Source of the DNA: Oceanobacillus indicireducens
Lineage (GTDB): Bacteria; Bacillota; Bacilli; Bacillales; Amphibacillaceae
Length of the DNA: 64,000 nt
Direction: 5' to 3'
Assembly (NCBI RefSeq): GCF_014647195.1
Contig: NZ_BMOS01000009.1
Coordinates: forward strand, 62,001-126,000
This document shows, one piece after another, positions 16,506-26,260 of this stretch. Within the stretch, counting starts at the first letter, position 1, and every line of letters begins with the position of its first letter. The notes beneath the pieces are model-generated. The model was not told the origin of the DNA. It ran no database searches and worked only from the letters and a program-made list of their open reading frames with translations. The translations under genes and the position numbers were made by a program.

Positions 16506-16919
16506 TTATTGCAAATCGAGGATGATTCGATCTCCACCGCTTAAGGTGTAATCTTTAGCTGGTACGTCGGATATTTCGTCGTTTACGAATAGATGCCAGC
16601 TTGTGCCTTCTTCTTCACTGATTGCGACCCGTTCAATGGAGGTCAGCTCGTCATCTTCATCTGTTTCGATATAGAACGTATCATCTAGAACTTCCAGTAA
16701 ATTTGCACCATCTTCAATTTCAACTTGCTGTTCATTAATAAATTGTTCCCCATCATTGATTGAAATCGTGAGCCGGACCTCATTTTCCGGAACATCGTTC
16801 ATTTCACCAGTTTCATTTGTACTAACTGTTGTTGTCGTCTCTTCATTACTGTTCCCGCATGCTGCAAGGAATAGGAGAACTGCAAAAATGATGAGAACGT
16901 TTATTAATCGTTTGTTCAT
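16506..16919 (-). CDS. Small DUF4430-like lipoprotein
   Basis: 137 residues. A lipoprotein signal with lipobox LAAC (Cys21) anchors it to the outer membrane face; then a Thr/Glu-rich linker and one domain (about 50-137) with WHLFVNDE and ending GGDRIILDL, which fits the DUF4430/transcobalamin-C-like fold. Start ATG at 16917-16919, with GAGG nine bases upstream; an earlier GTG at 16934 overlaps the resE stop and is less likely. It lies 11 bases after resE and before the operon terminator, so it is co-transcribed with resDE. B. subtilis has no such gene there. Function unknown; a ligand- or haem-related role with the Res system is only a guess. Confidence 0.8.
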   Translation of the reverse strand: MNKRLINVLIIFAVLLFLAACGNSNEETTTTVSTNETGEMNDVPENEVRLTISINDGEQFINEQQVEIEDGANLLEVLDDTFYIETDEDDELTSIERVAISEEEGTSWHLFVNDEISDVPAKDYTLSGGDRIILDLQ

Positions 16920-16930
16920 TTGTAGCAACC

Positions 16931-18712
16931 TCACTTTGTAATCTGTTTCTTATTGGACTGGGGAATTACAAAAGTAAAAGTAGTACCTTGCAGTAACTTA
17001 CTTTTCACGCGAATCGTACCTTGGTGAGCATCGATAATGTTTTTCGCAATAGCAAGTCCAAGGCCTGTCCCTTTCTTCTCTTTATTCCTTGTCCTTGATT
17101 TATCCGCTTTATAGAATCGTTCAAAGACAAACGGCAAGTCTTCTTCAGGAATACCGCTGCCATTGTCGGCAATCTCTCCAAGAAATTCTGTTTCATTCAC
17201 TGTAACTTTAATATGAACATATCCTTGTTCATCAGTGTGTCGAATCGCATTATCAATCAGATTAGTGAAAACTTGTTCGACCCTGTCCGAATCAAAAGTT
17301 GCCTGATTTGTTGTGATATTCGTAGACAGTTTTACTTCTACATGATTCTCCTCGGCAACTCGTTGGAACTTCTTAATAATCCTTTCGATAAAGGGTTCTA
17401 CCTCCACTGTTTCCAGGTTCAACTGAATATGTCCTGCTTCCATTCGTGCTAAATCTAATAATTCATTAACAAGTCTGCTCATTCGCAATGATTCATCATG
17501 AATGATGGCCGCAAGTTCATTTTTCTCCGATTTAGATTCTGCTACATCATCAACAATCGCTTCACTGTATCCTTGCAGCATTGCAATCGGCGTCCGCAAT
17601 TCATGTGAAACATTTGCGATAAAATCTTTCCGCAGCTTATCCAGTCTCCGTTCTTCCGTCATATCTCGAATGACGGCAACTGCGCCTCGAACATAATTCT
17701 CATCGTACAATGGTGTCATCAGCATGACATAATCTCTTCCCTGTAGATGCATTTCGTGAACGACTTCTGTTTCTCCTCCGATTACTTTCTCTAAAGCCTT
17801 CCTTAATTCATCCGGTAATTTCTGTTGGTTTGCATTCGGTTCGATATTTCTTTCAAAATACCAGTCTTCGATATACTTCTCAGCTGGTGGATTGATCACA
17901 ATAATATCTTCGTTACGGTTAAGCGTTATGACTCCATCAGCCATCGATTTTACAATACTTGCGAGTTGTTCCTTTTCTTGACTAACAGCATTAATATGAT
18001 ACTTCAGCTGTCTTCCCATCCGGTTGAATTCCCTGGCCAGATCTCCAAGCTCATCATGAGTTAAAACAGGAACTTTCGTATTAAATTCTCCTCGTGTCAA
18101 ATCGGCTGCAGCTTCTCGCATTTTAATTAGCGGAGACGTTATCCGCGTTGAAAGGAATACTGCAAAGAATACAGTAAACACAATGGCAAAGCCTGCAGCA
18201 ATTAAGATGATCTTCTGTGTCTCTTCCTTCGTTTGATTTACAACATCAAGGGATTGATAAATATAGACTGCACCATCATTTAAGAGTGGCTTACCAACAA
18301 TTATTGCTGCCGTTGTATCGTCCGGCAGCACAATAAGTTTTTGAATTTCCCGTTCCAAGGTAATCACTTCAAGGAGATCCGGTTCATTTTCGATCCAGTC
18401 CAAATCAATAGCACTAAGTTCATTATCACTGCTCATCGACAGCCAGAAATCCCCTGTCGGATAAAGAATTGCAATCCTGCTTGCGGGATCTTTAATTAAT
18501 TCGGTTGTTTCATGAATAAAACTCCGATCATCCTGCTGGTCAATGATTGTAGCAATCTTTGTAGCTGTTTCAAGCATATCCTCTTCTGCTTCATTAATAT
18601 AGAAATTCTCAAAGAACTGCATGAGAAGCATAAACAGAATGAATAAAACAATAAACACAAGAAGGATAATTGTTAATGCCAATTTAATAACAATATTATT
18701 ACGCCATACCAT
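16931..18712 (-). CDS. resE: Sensor histidine kinase ResE
   Basis: 593 residues (B. subtilis ResE 589). Two membrane segments (about 10-31 and 167-188) flank an extracytoplasmic domain; then HAMP (about 188-240), PAS (about 250-355), the phospho-acceptor H370 in SHELRTPIAML, and the HATPase domain with NAIRH, DNGSGIP and GTGLGLAIA motifs. It partners ResD in controlling respiration under oxygen limitation and nitric oxide. The ATG overlaps the resD stop by one base (TAATG). Confidence 0.96.
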   Translation of the reverse strand: MVWRNNIVIKLALTIILLVFIVLFILFMLLMQFFENFYINEAEEDMLETATKIATIIDQQDDRSFIHETTELIKDPASRIAILYPTGDFWLSMSSDNELSAIDLDWIENEPDLLEVITLEREIQKLIVLPDDTTAAIIVGKPLLNDGAVYIYQSLDVVNQTKEETQKIILIAAGFAIVFTVFFAVFLSTRITSPLIKMREAAADLTRGEFNTKVPVLTHDELGDLAREFNRMGRQLKYHINAVSQEKEQLASIVKSMADGVITLNRNEDIIVINPPAEKYIEDWYFERNIEPNANQQKLPDELRKALEKVIGGETEVVHEMHLQGRDYVMLMTPLYDENYVRGAVAVIRDMTEERRLDKLRKDFIANVSHELRTPIAMLQGYSEAIVDDVAESKSEKNELAAIIHDESLRMSRLVNELLDLARMEAGHIQLNLETVEVEPFIERIIKKFQRVAEENHVEVKLSTNITTNQATFDSDRVEQVFTNLIDNAIRHTDEQGYVHIKVTVNETEFLGEIADNGSGIPEEDLPFVFERFYKADKSRTRNKEKKGTGLGLAIAKNIIDAHQGTIRVKSKLLQGTTFTFVIPQSNKKQITK

Positions 18713-19431
18713 TATTCGTCCTCAACAACCTCGAATTTATAGCCGACACCCCAAACAGTAACAATCATCTTTGCAGCTTTATCTGAAACAGAACTTAACT
18801 TCTCTCTCAGTCGCTTGACATGCGTATCAACTGTACGCAGATCTCCAAAGAATTCATATTGCCATACTTCTTTCAGCAAGACTTCCCGGTTAAATACCTT
18901 ATCAGGCGCTTTAGCGAGGAAACAAAGTAATTCATATTCTTTTGGTGTCAGGTTTACTTCTTCACCATCTGCGGTAACACGGTGGGCGTCATGATCAATT
19001 GTCAGATGCGGGTATACAAGAACATCTCTTGCCGAGCCATCTGCATTTGTTAATGAAGAAGAGGTCACTCTTCTTAGGATTGCTTTTACTCGTAGGACAA
19101 CTTCGCGTGGACTAAATGGCTTCACAATATAATCGTCCGCCCCGACTTCAAAGCCTTGTACACGATTTGATTCTTCTCCTTTTGCTGTTAACATTATAAC
19201 CGGTGTTGATTTTTGCTTTCGTAATTCCTCACATACTTCAATACCGTCCATTTCAGGCATCATGAGATCTAGGATGATACAGTCATAGTCCTCTTCCAAT
19301 GCCATTTCCAAAGCTTCGTGACCATTCTCCGCTTCATCGATCTCATAATTTTCCCTTTCTAAATACATCCGAACAAGCCTGCGGATCCTTTCTTCATCAT
19401 CAACTACTAAAATTCTTACATCGGTTTCCAT
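18712..19431 (-). CDS. resD: Response regulator ResD
   Basis: 239 residues: receiver domain (1-120) with acidic pocket DDE (11-13), phospho-acceptor D55 (LDLMMPEMDG) and K of TAKGEE, and an OmpR-type winged-helix DNA-binding domain (about 140-237). Start ATG 19429-19431 has GGGGGAA eight bases upstream; an in-frame TTG six codons earlier is rejected. In B. subtilis ResD activates resA, ctaA, fnr, nasDEF and hmp. Separated from resC by a terminator-like hairpin, so resDE probably also has its own promoter in 19432-19550. Confidence 0.96.
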   Translation of the reverse strand: METDVRILVVDDEERIRRLVRMYLERENYEIDEAENGHEALEMALEEDYDCIILDLMMPEMDGIEVCEELRKQKSTPVIMLTAKGEESNRVQGFEVGADDYIVKPFSPREVVLRVKAILRRVTSSSLTNADGSARDVLVYPHLTIDHDAHRVTADGEEVNLTPKEYELLCFLAKAPDKVFNREVLLKEVWQYEFFGDLRTVDTHVKRLREKLSSVSDKAAKMIVTVWGVGYKFEVVEDE

Positions 19432-19550
19432 GAATAAATTCCCCCACAATCTCTAATCTTTCATATATTCCACTAAACTCAATTATTACAAAACCCTTAC
19501 ATCAAATCTCTATCAATCATTATAAACGAATCTGTAATAAATGTATAAGA

Positions 19551-19603
19551 AAAGAGACAAATGCAGCCGAATTCTAACGATGCGGTGCATTTGTCTCTTT
19601 TTT
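19551..19603 (-). terminator. Terminator-like hairpin between resC and resD
   Basis: Perfect 15-bp stem AAAGAGACAAATGCA / TGCATTTGTCTCTTT with a 20-base loop, followed on the minus strand by TTTTCTTAT. It can end resABC messages or limit read-through into resDE. Confidence 0.8.
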
Positions 19604-19615
19604 TATTCCTGATAT

Positions 19616-20806
19616 TTAAGCGTATGAGTGTAATCCGGCAAGGACGAGGTTCACGACAACCAAGTTAAACATAATGATACCGAAACCTACAACAGCAAGC
19701 CAACCTGATTTTTCACCGTGCCAACCACGGGATAGACGTAAGTGCAGGAAGGCAGCATAGAAGAACCATGTAACAAGTGCCCATACTTCTTTCGGATCCC
19801 AGCCCCAGAATCTGCCCCAGGCGATTTGTGCCCATATCGCAGCAAATATTAGTCCACCGAGGGTAAAGACTGGGAATCCAATTGCAACAGCACGATACAT
19901 AATCTCATCAAGAAGGTCAGCTTTCACACCGCGCAGTAAAGGCTGGATTGCAGCAGCGACCCGTTTTCTTAAAATAAGTACGGTGATCCCATAGATGAGT
20001 GTACCGGTTAATAGAGACCAGATGACCGTATTAAACTTCCTGCCAGCGTCCTCTCCTTGCATCCAGGCTGGAGCTTCGAACAACGGCTCCATTACATTCT
20101 CTGAACGTAACACACCATTATTTGGAGAAACAATTGCCGGGAGGTGGTATTCTGTCTCTATAATTTGATTTCCATCTTGATATTCAAAAGTCGCTTTATA
20201 ACCCGCGATATTAAATGCAGACGTGATCACGATAAAACCAATAACTATAAACAATGTATACATAACAATTTCAAGCCACGTATTCCTTTTTGTCCGCTTC
20301 GTCTGATCAATCTCCTTAATCAGGTACATTAATCCAGCAACGAAACTGATGAACAAAATACCTTGACCAATCGCTACAGTCGATACATGAATCCAGAGCC
20401 AGTAACTATTTAGTGATGGGACTAATGGAGCTACCTCTGTCGGGAACATACTCGCATAAGCAATAATTAACATTGCAATCGGTAAAGCAAATAGTCCTAA
20501 AAATCCAAGTCGATACATAAAATAAATAATAATGAATGCAAGAACCATCGCCATCCCGAGGAATGTGACAAATTCAAACATGTTTCCAAGCGGAGCATGG
20601 CCACTTGCTATCCATCTTGTAAAGAAATACGTTAATTGTGCTAAGAATCCAAGGATTGTAATAGTGATTGCAATATTGCCAGCGACTTCTTTTTTGTTTT
20701 CTTTATTACGTTTTTCACGAATTGTCGCTCCGAAAAATAGCGTCGCAATCAAATATAAGATAAAAGCAGCAAAAAGCATATTACTGCTTAAATTGACTAA
20801 ATCCAT
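19616..20806 (-). CDS. resC: Cytochrome c biogenesis protein ResC (CcsA family)
   Basis: 396-residue polytopic membrane protein of system II cytochrome c maturation, working with ResB to move haem across the membrane and attach it to apocytochromes. The haem-handling tryptophan-rich motif [15 protein letters not shown] is at about residues 330-344. Start ATG at 20804-20806 is set by AGGAGGG eight bases upstream; a longer frame of 12 residues is rejected. Follows resB by 45 bases. Confidence 0.95.
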   Translation of the reverse strand: MDLVNLSSNMLFAAFILYLIATLFFGATIREKRNKENKKEVAGNIAITITILGFLAQLTYFFTRWIASGHAPLGNMFEFVTFLGMAMVLAFIIIYFMYRLGFLGLFALPIAMLIIAYASMFPTEVAPLVPSLNSYWLWIHVSTVAIGQGILFISFVAGLMYLIKEIDQTKRTKRNTWLEIVMYTLFIVIGFIVITSAFNIAGYKATFEYQDGNQIIETEYHLPAIVSPNNGVLRSENVMEPLFEAPAWMQGEDAGRKFNTVIWSLLTGTLIYGITVLILRKRVAAAIQPLLRGVKADLLDEIMYRAVAIGFPVFTLGGLIFAAIWAQIAWGRFWGWDPKEVWALVTWFFYAAFLHLRLSRGWHGEKSGWLAVVGFGIIMFNLVVVNLVLAGLHSYA

Positions 20807-20851
20807 CAAACACCCTCCTATAGAAGTTAGTAGACTAGACAAATAGATATA

Positions 20852-22492
20852 CTACTTGTCTAGCTCCTGCCTATCTTCGACCATTTTTATATTCGTTTGT
20901 TCAATCGCTTTCTCTATATCTTTCGACAAGCCAAACCAGTTCTTATTCGTATGGGCAGCCAATAATACACCATCGTCTTTCGGGTGGATCCAGACTCTGC
21001 GATGTTGCCAGTACATTCCTTGAATAACACCAATCATAAAGATAGCTGCGCCAATTCCAAAGAAGATCAATGTATGGTCCACACGTAACGTCAGGCCACT
21101 GACATAATGGGTATCGAAATCCTGAATAGCAATTTTATATTCATTCTCTCCAGTTGCATCGATATTTCTACCGATACCAAGGAAACTTATTTCAGGTTCC
21201 GTTTCGTCTGGCGGGTAGACGAGCAATACAAATGCTGGATTTCTTGGATAATTTGTTTCTGAAGCCGGTGTTCCATCATCTGCTAAATAATAATCTGGAT
21301 AATACTGATCAATCACTACCCTGAAATCATTATCCAGTATGTATTCTGATTCTGGATTAAATAAATCAATGGTAAAGGAATCAATCGCTTTTGCATCTTC
21401 ATCATCCGTTTCATGGATTTTAAAGGTCATACTGCTGAATTCATTCTCCTGATACCCTTGTTGATATAGTGTATATCCGTCAAATTTCGCAGGTTTATTC
21501 ATTTGGATGGATTCTGTTAGAATAGGTTCCAGTTCAGGTTCAGCACCTGGTATATCCTCATTTGCATCCTTATATATGACAGCATCTGTTTGGAAATTAC
21601 TAGCTACCGCTCCAGTTTGTTCGATTGCATCTTTGAATCGCTCATCATCTGGATCGTGCAAGTCTAAATGAAACTTTTTGTTTTCAATATAGTATTCACC
21701 GTTTGTTCCAGGGATAACGATTGTCTCGCCTTCCCTCACCCAGACATACTCATCAGTGAACATAATCGGGGTTGTCCGTAATATTGCTGCAAGCAGAATG
21801 ATAATGAGTCCGATGTGGTTGACATATGGTCCCCATCTCGAAAACCTGCCTTTTTCAGCTAAAATATGGCCGTTCTGCTCAGTTATTTTATAACGTTGTT
21901 TCTTCAATTTTTCTTTTACTTGTTCAATTTCCGCGTCACTGACTTCTTTTGATTCACTGTAAAAACGCTGTCTGTTCAGAAATGTCTCATGACGGCGCGG
22001 CTTTTGAATCTTCAGTGCTTTGTAAAGTGGTATAAAACGGTCTAGACTACAAATAACTAAGGAGACACCAATTAAACCTAATAATAGCAAGTACCACCAA
22101 GCACTGTACATTTCATGAAATCCGAGTAAATAATAGATCTTACCAATCAACCCGAATTGATCTTCATAATAGATTGCAGGGTCCCTTGATACAGCATTTT
22201 GTGGAATGAATTGTTCTTGCGGAAAAATCGTGCCAATCATAGAAGCGACAAGCGCAAGGACGATGAGCCAGACTCCTACTTTAACGGAAGAGAAGAAACC
22301 CCAGACTTTATCGACCATTGATTTCCGGTAAGTCTGTGAACGGCGTGCAGATCCTTCATATCTCATATTAAGTAATTTCTTCTGATCATTGCCGTCAATA
22401 TGCTGATTCCCTTCTACCGGTTTCCCGCATGCTTCACATAGGACCGTTCCCTCCGGGTTAATATGACCGCATTCACATTTGATCTTGTTCAT
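20852..22492 (-). CDS. resB: Cytochrome c biogenesis protein ResB
   Basis: 546 residues (B. subtilis ResB 542). An N-terminal zinc-ribbon-like cluster (C6, C8, C19, C22) precedes three membrane segments (about 70-90, 125-145 and 220-238), a large extracytoplasmic domain (240-455) and a fourth segment near 460-485. ResB and ResC form the haem-delivery and ligation module. The 5' neighbour resA supplies reduced apocytochrome thiols. Order resA-resB-resC is intact. Confidence 0.95.
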   Translation of the reverse strand: MNKIKCECGHINPEGTVLCEACGKPVEGNQHIDGNDQKKLLNMRYEGSARRSQTYRKSMVDKVWGFFSSVKVGVWLIVLALVASMIGTIFPQEQFIPQNAVSRDPAIYYEDQFGLIGKIYYLLGFHEMYSAWWYLLLLGLIGVSLVICSLDRFIPLYKALKIQKPRRHETFLNRQRFYSESKEVSDAEIEQVKEKLKKQRYKITEQNGHILAEKGRFSRWGPYVNHIGLIIILLAAILRTTPIMFTDEYVWVREGETIVIPGTNGEYYIENKKFHLDLHDPDDERFKDAIEQTGAVASNFQTDAVIYKDANEDIPGAEPELEPILTESIQMNKPAKFDGYTLYQQGYQENEFSSMTFKIHETDDEDAKAIDSFTIDLFNPESEYILDNDFRVVIDQYYPDYYLADDGTPASETNYPRNPAFVLLVYPPDETEPEISFLGIGRNIDATGENEYKIAIQDFDTHYVSGLTLRVDHTLIFFGIGAAIFMIGVIQGMYWQHRRVWIHPKDDGVLLAAHTNKNWFGLSKDIEKAIEQTNIKMVEDRQELDK

Positions 22493-22564
22493 TTATATCC
22501 CTCACAGTTGTCTTTACCAAATCTGGAATAAACATATTTTCTGGTAAGGTAACTTTCATACCTA

Positions 22565-23137
22565 TTAATTTGGTGTTATTTCGTTCAAATATCCTTCCAG
22601 CAGATCCAAAGTCAAAGCACCGTTCACTACTTCCTGTATCTCGCCGTCAGGGTTAATGAAAAATGTGCTCGGAATTGGACCAACTTTATATAAATCCCTA
22701 ATTTCCCCATTTTTGTCATGAGGGATTGGGAATGTCAAATCATAGCGATCGATGAAACGATCAACGACAAGCTCCGTAGTATCCAGACTAACAGCTACAA
22801 TTTCCACCCCTTTATCCTTATACTTTGGATAAAGTTCTTGCATATACGGCATTTCCGCTTCACAGGGTTTACACCAAGTTGCCCAGAAGTTCAACATGAC
22901 ACCTTTCCCCTCGTAGTCACTTAAGCGCAACGTTTCCAAATCACTATTCTTATTGATTTGCGTTAACTGAAAGTCTGGCGCCGGATCCCCTACTCGGTAA
23001 ACCGTATTATCTTTTTGCAGGTTCGATACAATGGCAAAAATAAGCGCACCAACAAGCGCAGCTAAGATGACGCCCCTATATATTAACCTGTTTCTTTTTT
23101 TTTGTTTTTTTCTCTTTTTTGCTTTCTCTATACTCAT
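22565..23137 (-). CDS. resA: Thiol-disulfide oxidoreductase ResA
   Basis: 190 residues: very basic N terminus (KKRKKQKKRNR), a membrane anchor (about 20-38) and an extracytoplasmic thioredoxin-like domain with active site WCKPC and the cis-proline VGPIPSTFF. It reduces the CxxCH haem-binding cysteines of apocytochrome c. ATG 23135-23137 has GGGAGTG upstream; the in-frame GTG three codons earlier overlaps that ribosome site and is rejected. Active site here is CKPC where B. subtilis has CEPC. Starts 75 bases after rluB. Confidence 0.95.
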   Translation of the reverse strand: MSIEKAKKRKKQKKRNRLIYRGVILAALVGALIFAIVSNLQKDNTVYRVGDPAPDFQLTQINKNSDLETLRLSDYEGKGVMLNFWATWCKPCEAEMPYMQELYPKYKDKGVEIVAVSLDTTELVVDRFIDRYDLTFPIPHDKNGEIRDLYKVGPIPSTFFINPDGEIQEVVNGALTLDLLEGYLNEITPN

Positions 23138-23212
23138 CAAAATCACTCCCAGTGTATTGTACCATCATAGCGGCTTAGAGAATTAACAATTCTATGTCAA
23201 AACTGGTACAAT

Positions 23213-23935
23213 TTACTTCGCGATATTCTTTAATTGTTTCACTTCTTTAGGGGTCAATGGTCTCGTTTCACCGGGGGATAAACCATCCAACGTCAAGAAG
23301 CCATACCTTTCTCTTTTTAATTTTTGTACAGGGTATCCGAGTGCCTCCATCATCCTTCTTACATGACGGTTCTTCCCTTCCACCAATGTTAGTTCCAGTA
23401 TCATTGTATCTTTTTTTCTATCGGCAGATAATATATTATACCGAACCGCTTTTAGTAGTTCTCTATCTGCTGTTACACCCTTTCTCAGCTTTGCCAACTC
23501 TTGTTTACTCGGGATCCCTTTCAGTTTAGCTACATAAACCTTCTCCACACCATGGCTTGGATGCATAAGTGTATTGGCAAGATCCCCATCATTCGTTAAG
23601 AGAATTAAGCCGGAACTATCATAATCAAGTCTCCCGACAGGGTAAATCCTCTCTTCGACCTCCGGAAAGAAATCAAGAACAGTCTTTCTTCCTTTATCAT
23701 CTTTTGCACTTGAGATGATGCCTCTTGGCTTATACAACATATAGTACACGTGCGCTTCCTTTTCAATCGGCACACCTTCTACTTCAATCTCATCTTGGGC
23801 AGAAACTTTCGTACCCAGTGTCGTAACAACTTGATTATTTACTTTCACCTTGCCACTTGCAATTAACTGCTCCGCCTTCCTCCTTGAAGTAAGCCCGCTC
23901 TGAGCAATAACTTTTTGTAATCTTTCCAGTGCCAT
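23213..23935 (-). CDS. rluB: 23S rRNA pseudouridine synthase RluB
   Basis: 240 residues: S4 RNA-binding domain (about 1-60; LQKVIAQSGLTSRRKAEQLI) and RsuA/RluB catalytic domain with the nucleophilic Asp in GRLDYDSSGLILLTNDG and the C-terminal motif KNRHVRRMMEALGYPV. It modifies the U2605 region of 23S rRNA in the family. Upstream of resA as in B. subtilis (ypuL). Confidence 0.94.
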   Translation of the reverse strand: MALERLQKVIAQSGLTSRRKAEQLIASGKVKVNNQVVTTLGTKVSAQDEIEVEGVPIEKEAHVYYMLYKPRGIISSAKDDKGRKTVLDFFPEVEERIYPVGRLDYDSSGLILLTNDGDLANTLMHPSHGVEKVYVAKLKGIPSKQELAKLRKGVTADRELLKAVRYNILSADRKKDTMILELTLVEGKNRHVRRMMEALGYPVQKLKRERYGFLTLDGLSPGETRPLTPKEVKQLKNIAK

Positions 23936-23977
23936 TCTTTCATCATCCTAAAAATTATTTTTTCGCGTTTTCCGTCC

Positions 23978-24026
23978 ATAAGGTGAAACTTCATTCAGTG
24001 GGGGTTTCCTTCCCCCCCCACTGAAT
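23978..24026 (+). repeat. Intact copy of a dispersed hairpin repeat
   Basis: A perfect 12-bp stem ATTCAGTGGGGG (23993-24004) / CCCCCACTGAAT (24015-24026) with a 10-base loop, preceded by AAGGTGAAACTTC. It shares 36 of 37 bases with 5122-5158. Short palindromic units of this kind are typical of REP-like or transposon-end sequences; the origin is not identified. Confidence 0.8.
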
Positions 24027-24134
24027 GTTAGTTGAACAGAATCAGGTATTTACGGACTGTGTATCCCTACCCTTCACATATTGATTTTCCTCCATGTTTA
24101 GAAGTGGGGGTACTACAGACCGTTAATACGTGAT

Positions 24135-24170
24135 AAAACAATAATAGCGTTTAATCTAGATTAAACGCTA
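24135..24170 (-). terminator. Terminator of dacB-spmA-spmB
   Basis: 26-base perfect palindrome at 24145-24170 (arm TAGCGTTTAATCT) followed on the minus strand by TTATTGTTTT, 10 bases after the spmB stop. Confidence 0.85.
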
Positions 24171-24179
24171 CAAATTAGC

Positions 24180-24710
24180 TTATCCAAATACAATGCTAAC
24201 TATTATTATCGCAACAATTATACCAACCAGGTCCGCTAATAGTCCAACCTTAAGTGCATAACGCATCTTTTTTATTCCAACTGCACCAAAATAAATCGTA
24301 AGGATATACAGCGTCGTATCTGTACTACCCTGCATGGTCGAAGCTAATCTTCCAATAAACGAATCTGGTCCATATGTTTGAATCAATTCTGCTGTCATTC
24401 CTAGCGCCGCTGTACCTGAAATTGGTCTAATGAGTGCGAGCGGTAATACTTCCGGCGGGACTCCGATAAAAGTAAGTACCGGTGTGAGTAACCCGATCAG
24501 TGCATCCAAAGCTCCAGAACTTCTTAAAATCGTAATCGCTACAATCATACCTACCAAAAAAGGAAGTAAAGAAAATGCCAATTTGACACCTTCCTTCCCT
24601 CCTTCAACAAACAGTTCATAACTGGGCAGCTTTTTCCAAGAGGCTGTGACTAATACAATTAATAAAAAACAAGGGATGATCCATACGCTTATTGTAGTCA
24701 TCCAACTCAT
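24180..24710 (-). CDS. spmB: Spore maturation protein SpmB
   Basis: 176-residue membrane protein of the nucleoside-recognition (Gate) family, with PISGTAALGMTAEL and GRLASTMQGSTDTTLYIL motifs. Together with SpmA and DacB it is needed for proper spore-core dehydration and heat resistance. Starts one base after the spmA stop region; mother-cell expression is expected from the dacB promoter. Confidence 0.95.
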   Translation of the reverse strand: MSWMTTISVWIIPCFLLIVLVTASWKKLPSYELFVEGGKEGVKLAFSLLPFLVGMIVAITILRSSGALDALIGLLTPVLTFIGVPPEVLPLALIRPISGTAALGMTAELIQTYGPDSFIGRLASTMQGSTDTTLYILTIYFGAVGIKKMRYALKVGLLADLVGIIVAIIIVSIVFG

Positions 24711-24711
24711 C

Positions 24712-25296
24712 CTATTTCCTCCGTGACTCTTTATTATAGTAATACCGATCTATCAGAACAGCACTCGTAACACCGGCAATTGATGCAATTAAGGTTGTAC
24801 CGACGATTTCAGTTGGCGAAACCGAGTTATATTGCATGCGGATGGCTATAACAGTAGTCGGAATCAACGTTAGACTCGATGTATTGATAGCAAGAAAGGT
24901 TATCATCGACCTGGATGCGGTATCAGAGTTACTCAGGTTTTTCATTTCTTGCATCGCTTTGATCCCTAATGGGGTTGCAGCGTTACCTAAGCCGAAAAAG
25001 TTCGCAGTGAAATTGGAGAGGATATACCCCATTGCCGGATGATCCTTCGGTATGTCCGGGAAAATTTTTATAATAAGAGGTCGCAATAATTTAGTGATTA
25101 GCTTAAGTATTCCCGCTGCTTCAGCTATTTTCATTACGCCAAGCCAGAAAACGAGAATGCTGATTAATCCAATCGATAACGTTACGGCTTCATTTGCACT
25201 TTCAATTATTGCTTTATTCACATCATCCATCGTACCATTCAACATCGCATAAAGGATTCCGACAATCGCCATCAGTGCCCAAATTAAATTCACCAT
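24712..25296 (-). CDS. spmA: Spore maturation protein SpmA
   Basis: 194-residue membrane protein, nucleoside-recognition (Gate) domain, with [14 protein letters not shown] and [14 protein letters not shown] motifs. Partner of SpmB. Its start overlaps the 3' end of dacB by 7 bases, so the three genes are translationally linked. Confidence 0.95.
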   Translation of the reverse strand: MVNLIWALMAIVGILYAMLNGTMDDVNKAIIESANEAVTLSIGLISILVFWLGVMKIAEAAGILKLITKLLRPLIIKIFPDIPKDHPAMGYILSNFTANFFGLGNAATPLGIKAMQEMKNLSNSDTASRSMITFLAINTSSLTLIPTTVIAIRMQYNSVSPTEIVGTTLIASIAGVTSAVLIDRYYYNKESRRK

Positions 25297-26186
25297 GTTT
25301 GAATCCCTGTCACTTTACGTAATATTTCAGATAAAATAGACGAAACACTGTTTCCAGCGGTTTCTTTTACCTCTGTCTCTTTTTCAGGGCTATTTTCTGT
25401 TAACTCTTCAAATCCCCATTCAAATAAGGTGATATGATCATTCCAATCATTCCCGGCATTCAGGGTTACGACAATTAACGAATGGCCATTTTTTTCAGCT
25501 GTCGTTACAAGAGTTCTGCCGGTCTGTTTCGTATATCCGGTCTTTCCCCCTGTAGCATTCTCATAATACCCAGTCACAAGTTTATGTTTATTCCGCCAAC
25601 TGTAGGAACGGTTTTCAGATAAATAACTCGTACTGCCGCTAATTTCCCGAAACTGTTTATTTTTCATCGCCTCTCTTGTTAGAAGCGCCATGTCGTAAGC
25701 GCTCGAATAATGTTCTTCATCATCCAAGCCGTGCGGGTTTGTGAAATGAGTCTGATCCATCCCTAACCACATTGCCTTTTCATTCATCAAATAGACGAAT
25801 CCCTCTTCACTTTCCCCAATATGTTCAGCAATCGCGACAGCAGCATCATTTCCTGAACGCAGCATTAGCCCATAGACAAGATCTTGAATCGTAATCTTCT
25901 CCCCCTGTTCCAGATAAATAGAAGAACCTTCTGTATAAATAGCATTTCTTGAAACAGTTGCCTTCTCGTCCATTTTTCCAGATTCAATTGCAAGAATAGC
26001 TGTCATGATTTTCGTAATGCTTGCAATCGGTCTTGCTTCAAATGCATCTTTTTCAAATAAAACTTGTCCACTCTCTGCATCCATTAAGATTGCCTGTGCT
26101 GCTGATACATCTGGAGCAGCCTGTCCATGCTCAGGTAAAAAGAAAAAAAGGGAAACGCATAATATGAAGCCGAAGAATAATCGCAT
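25290..26186 (-). CDS. dacB: Sporulation D-Ala-D-Ala carboxypeptidase DacB (short form)
   Basis: 298 residues: signal peptide (1-23) and a penicillin-binding S11 peptidase domain with SxxK at S56-K59 (SITK), SGN at S111-N113 and KTG at K215-G217. It trims spore cortex peptide crosslinks. B. subtilis DacB is about 382 residues; this one stops soon after the catalytic domain, ending in a 50-residue tail without the PBP5-type beta-rich C-terminal domain. No frameshift is evident because spmA begins within its last codons. ATG behind AGGAGG. A sigma-E-like promoter lies upstream. Confidence 0.9.
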   Translation of the reverse strand: MRLFFGFILCVSLFFFLPEHGQAAPDVSAAQAILMDAESGQVLFEKDAFEARPIASITKIMTAILAIESGKMDEKATVSRNAIYTEGSSIYLEQGEKITIQDLVYGLMLRSGNDAAVAIAEHIGESEEGFVYLMNEKAMWLGMDQTHFTNPHGLDDEEHYSSAYDMALLTREAMKNKQFREISGSTSYLSENRSYSWRNKHKLVTGYYENATGGKTGYTKQTGRTLVTTAEKNGHSLIVVTLNAGNDWNDHITLFEWGFEELTENSPEKETEVKETAGNSVSSILSEILRKVTGIQTW

Positions 26187-26219
26187 GCGAACTTGCCTCC
26201 TAGCATATTTCTCTATTTC

Positions 26220-26248
26220 ATTCTATGCAGGAAGGTTTTCTATATATG
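26220..26248 (-). promoter_or_regulatory. Sigma-E-like promoter of dacB-spmAB
   Basis: Minus strand: CATATAT (26242-26248), 14-base spacer, CATAGAAT (26220-26227), close to the sigma-E consensus (kmATATT ... CATACAmT). Sits 34 bases before the dacB ATG, and the homologous operon is sigma-E dependent. Confidence 0.6.
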
Positions 26249-26260
26249 ACAAAGATAAAC

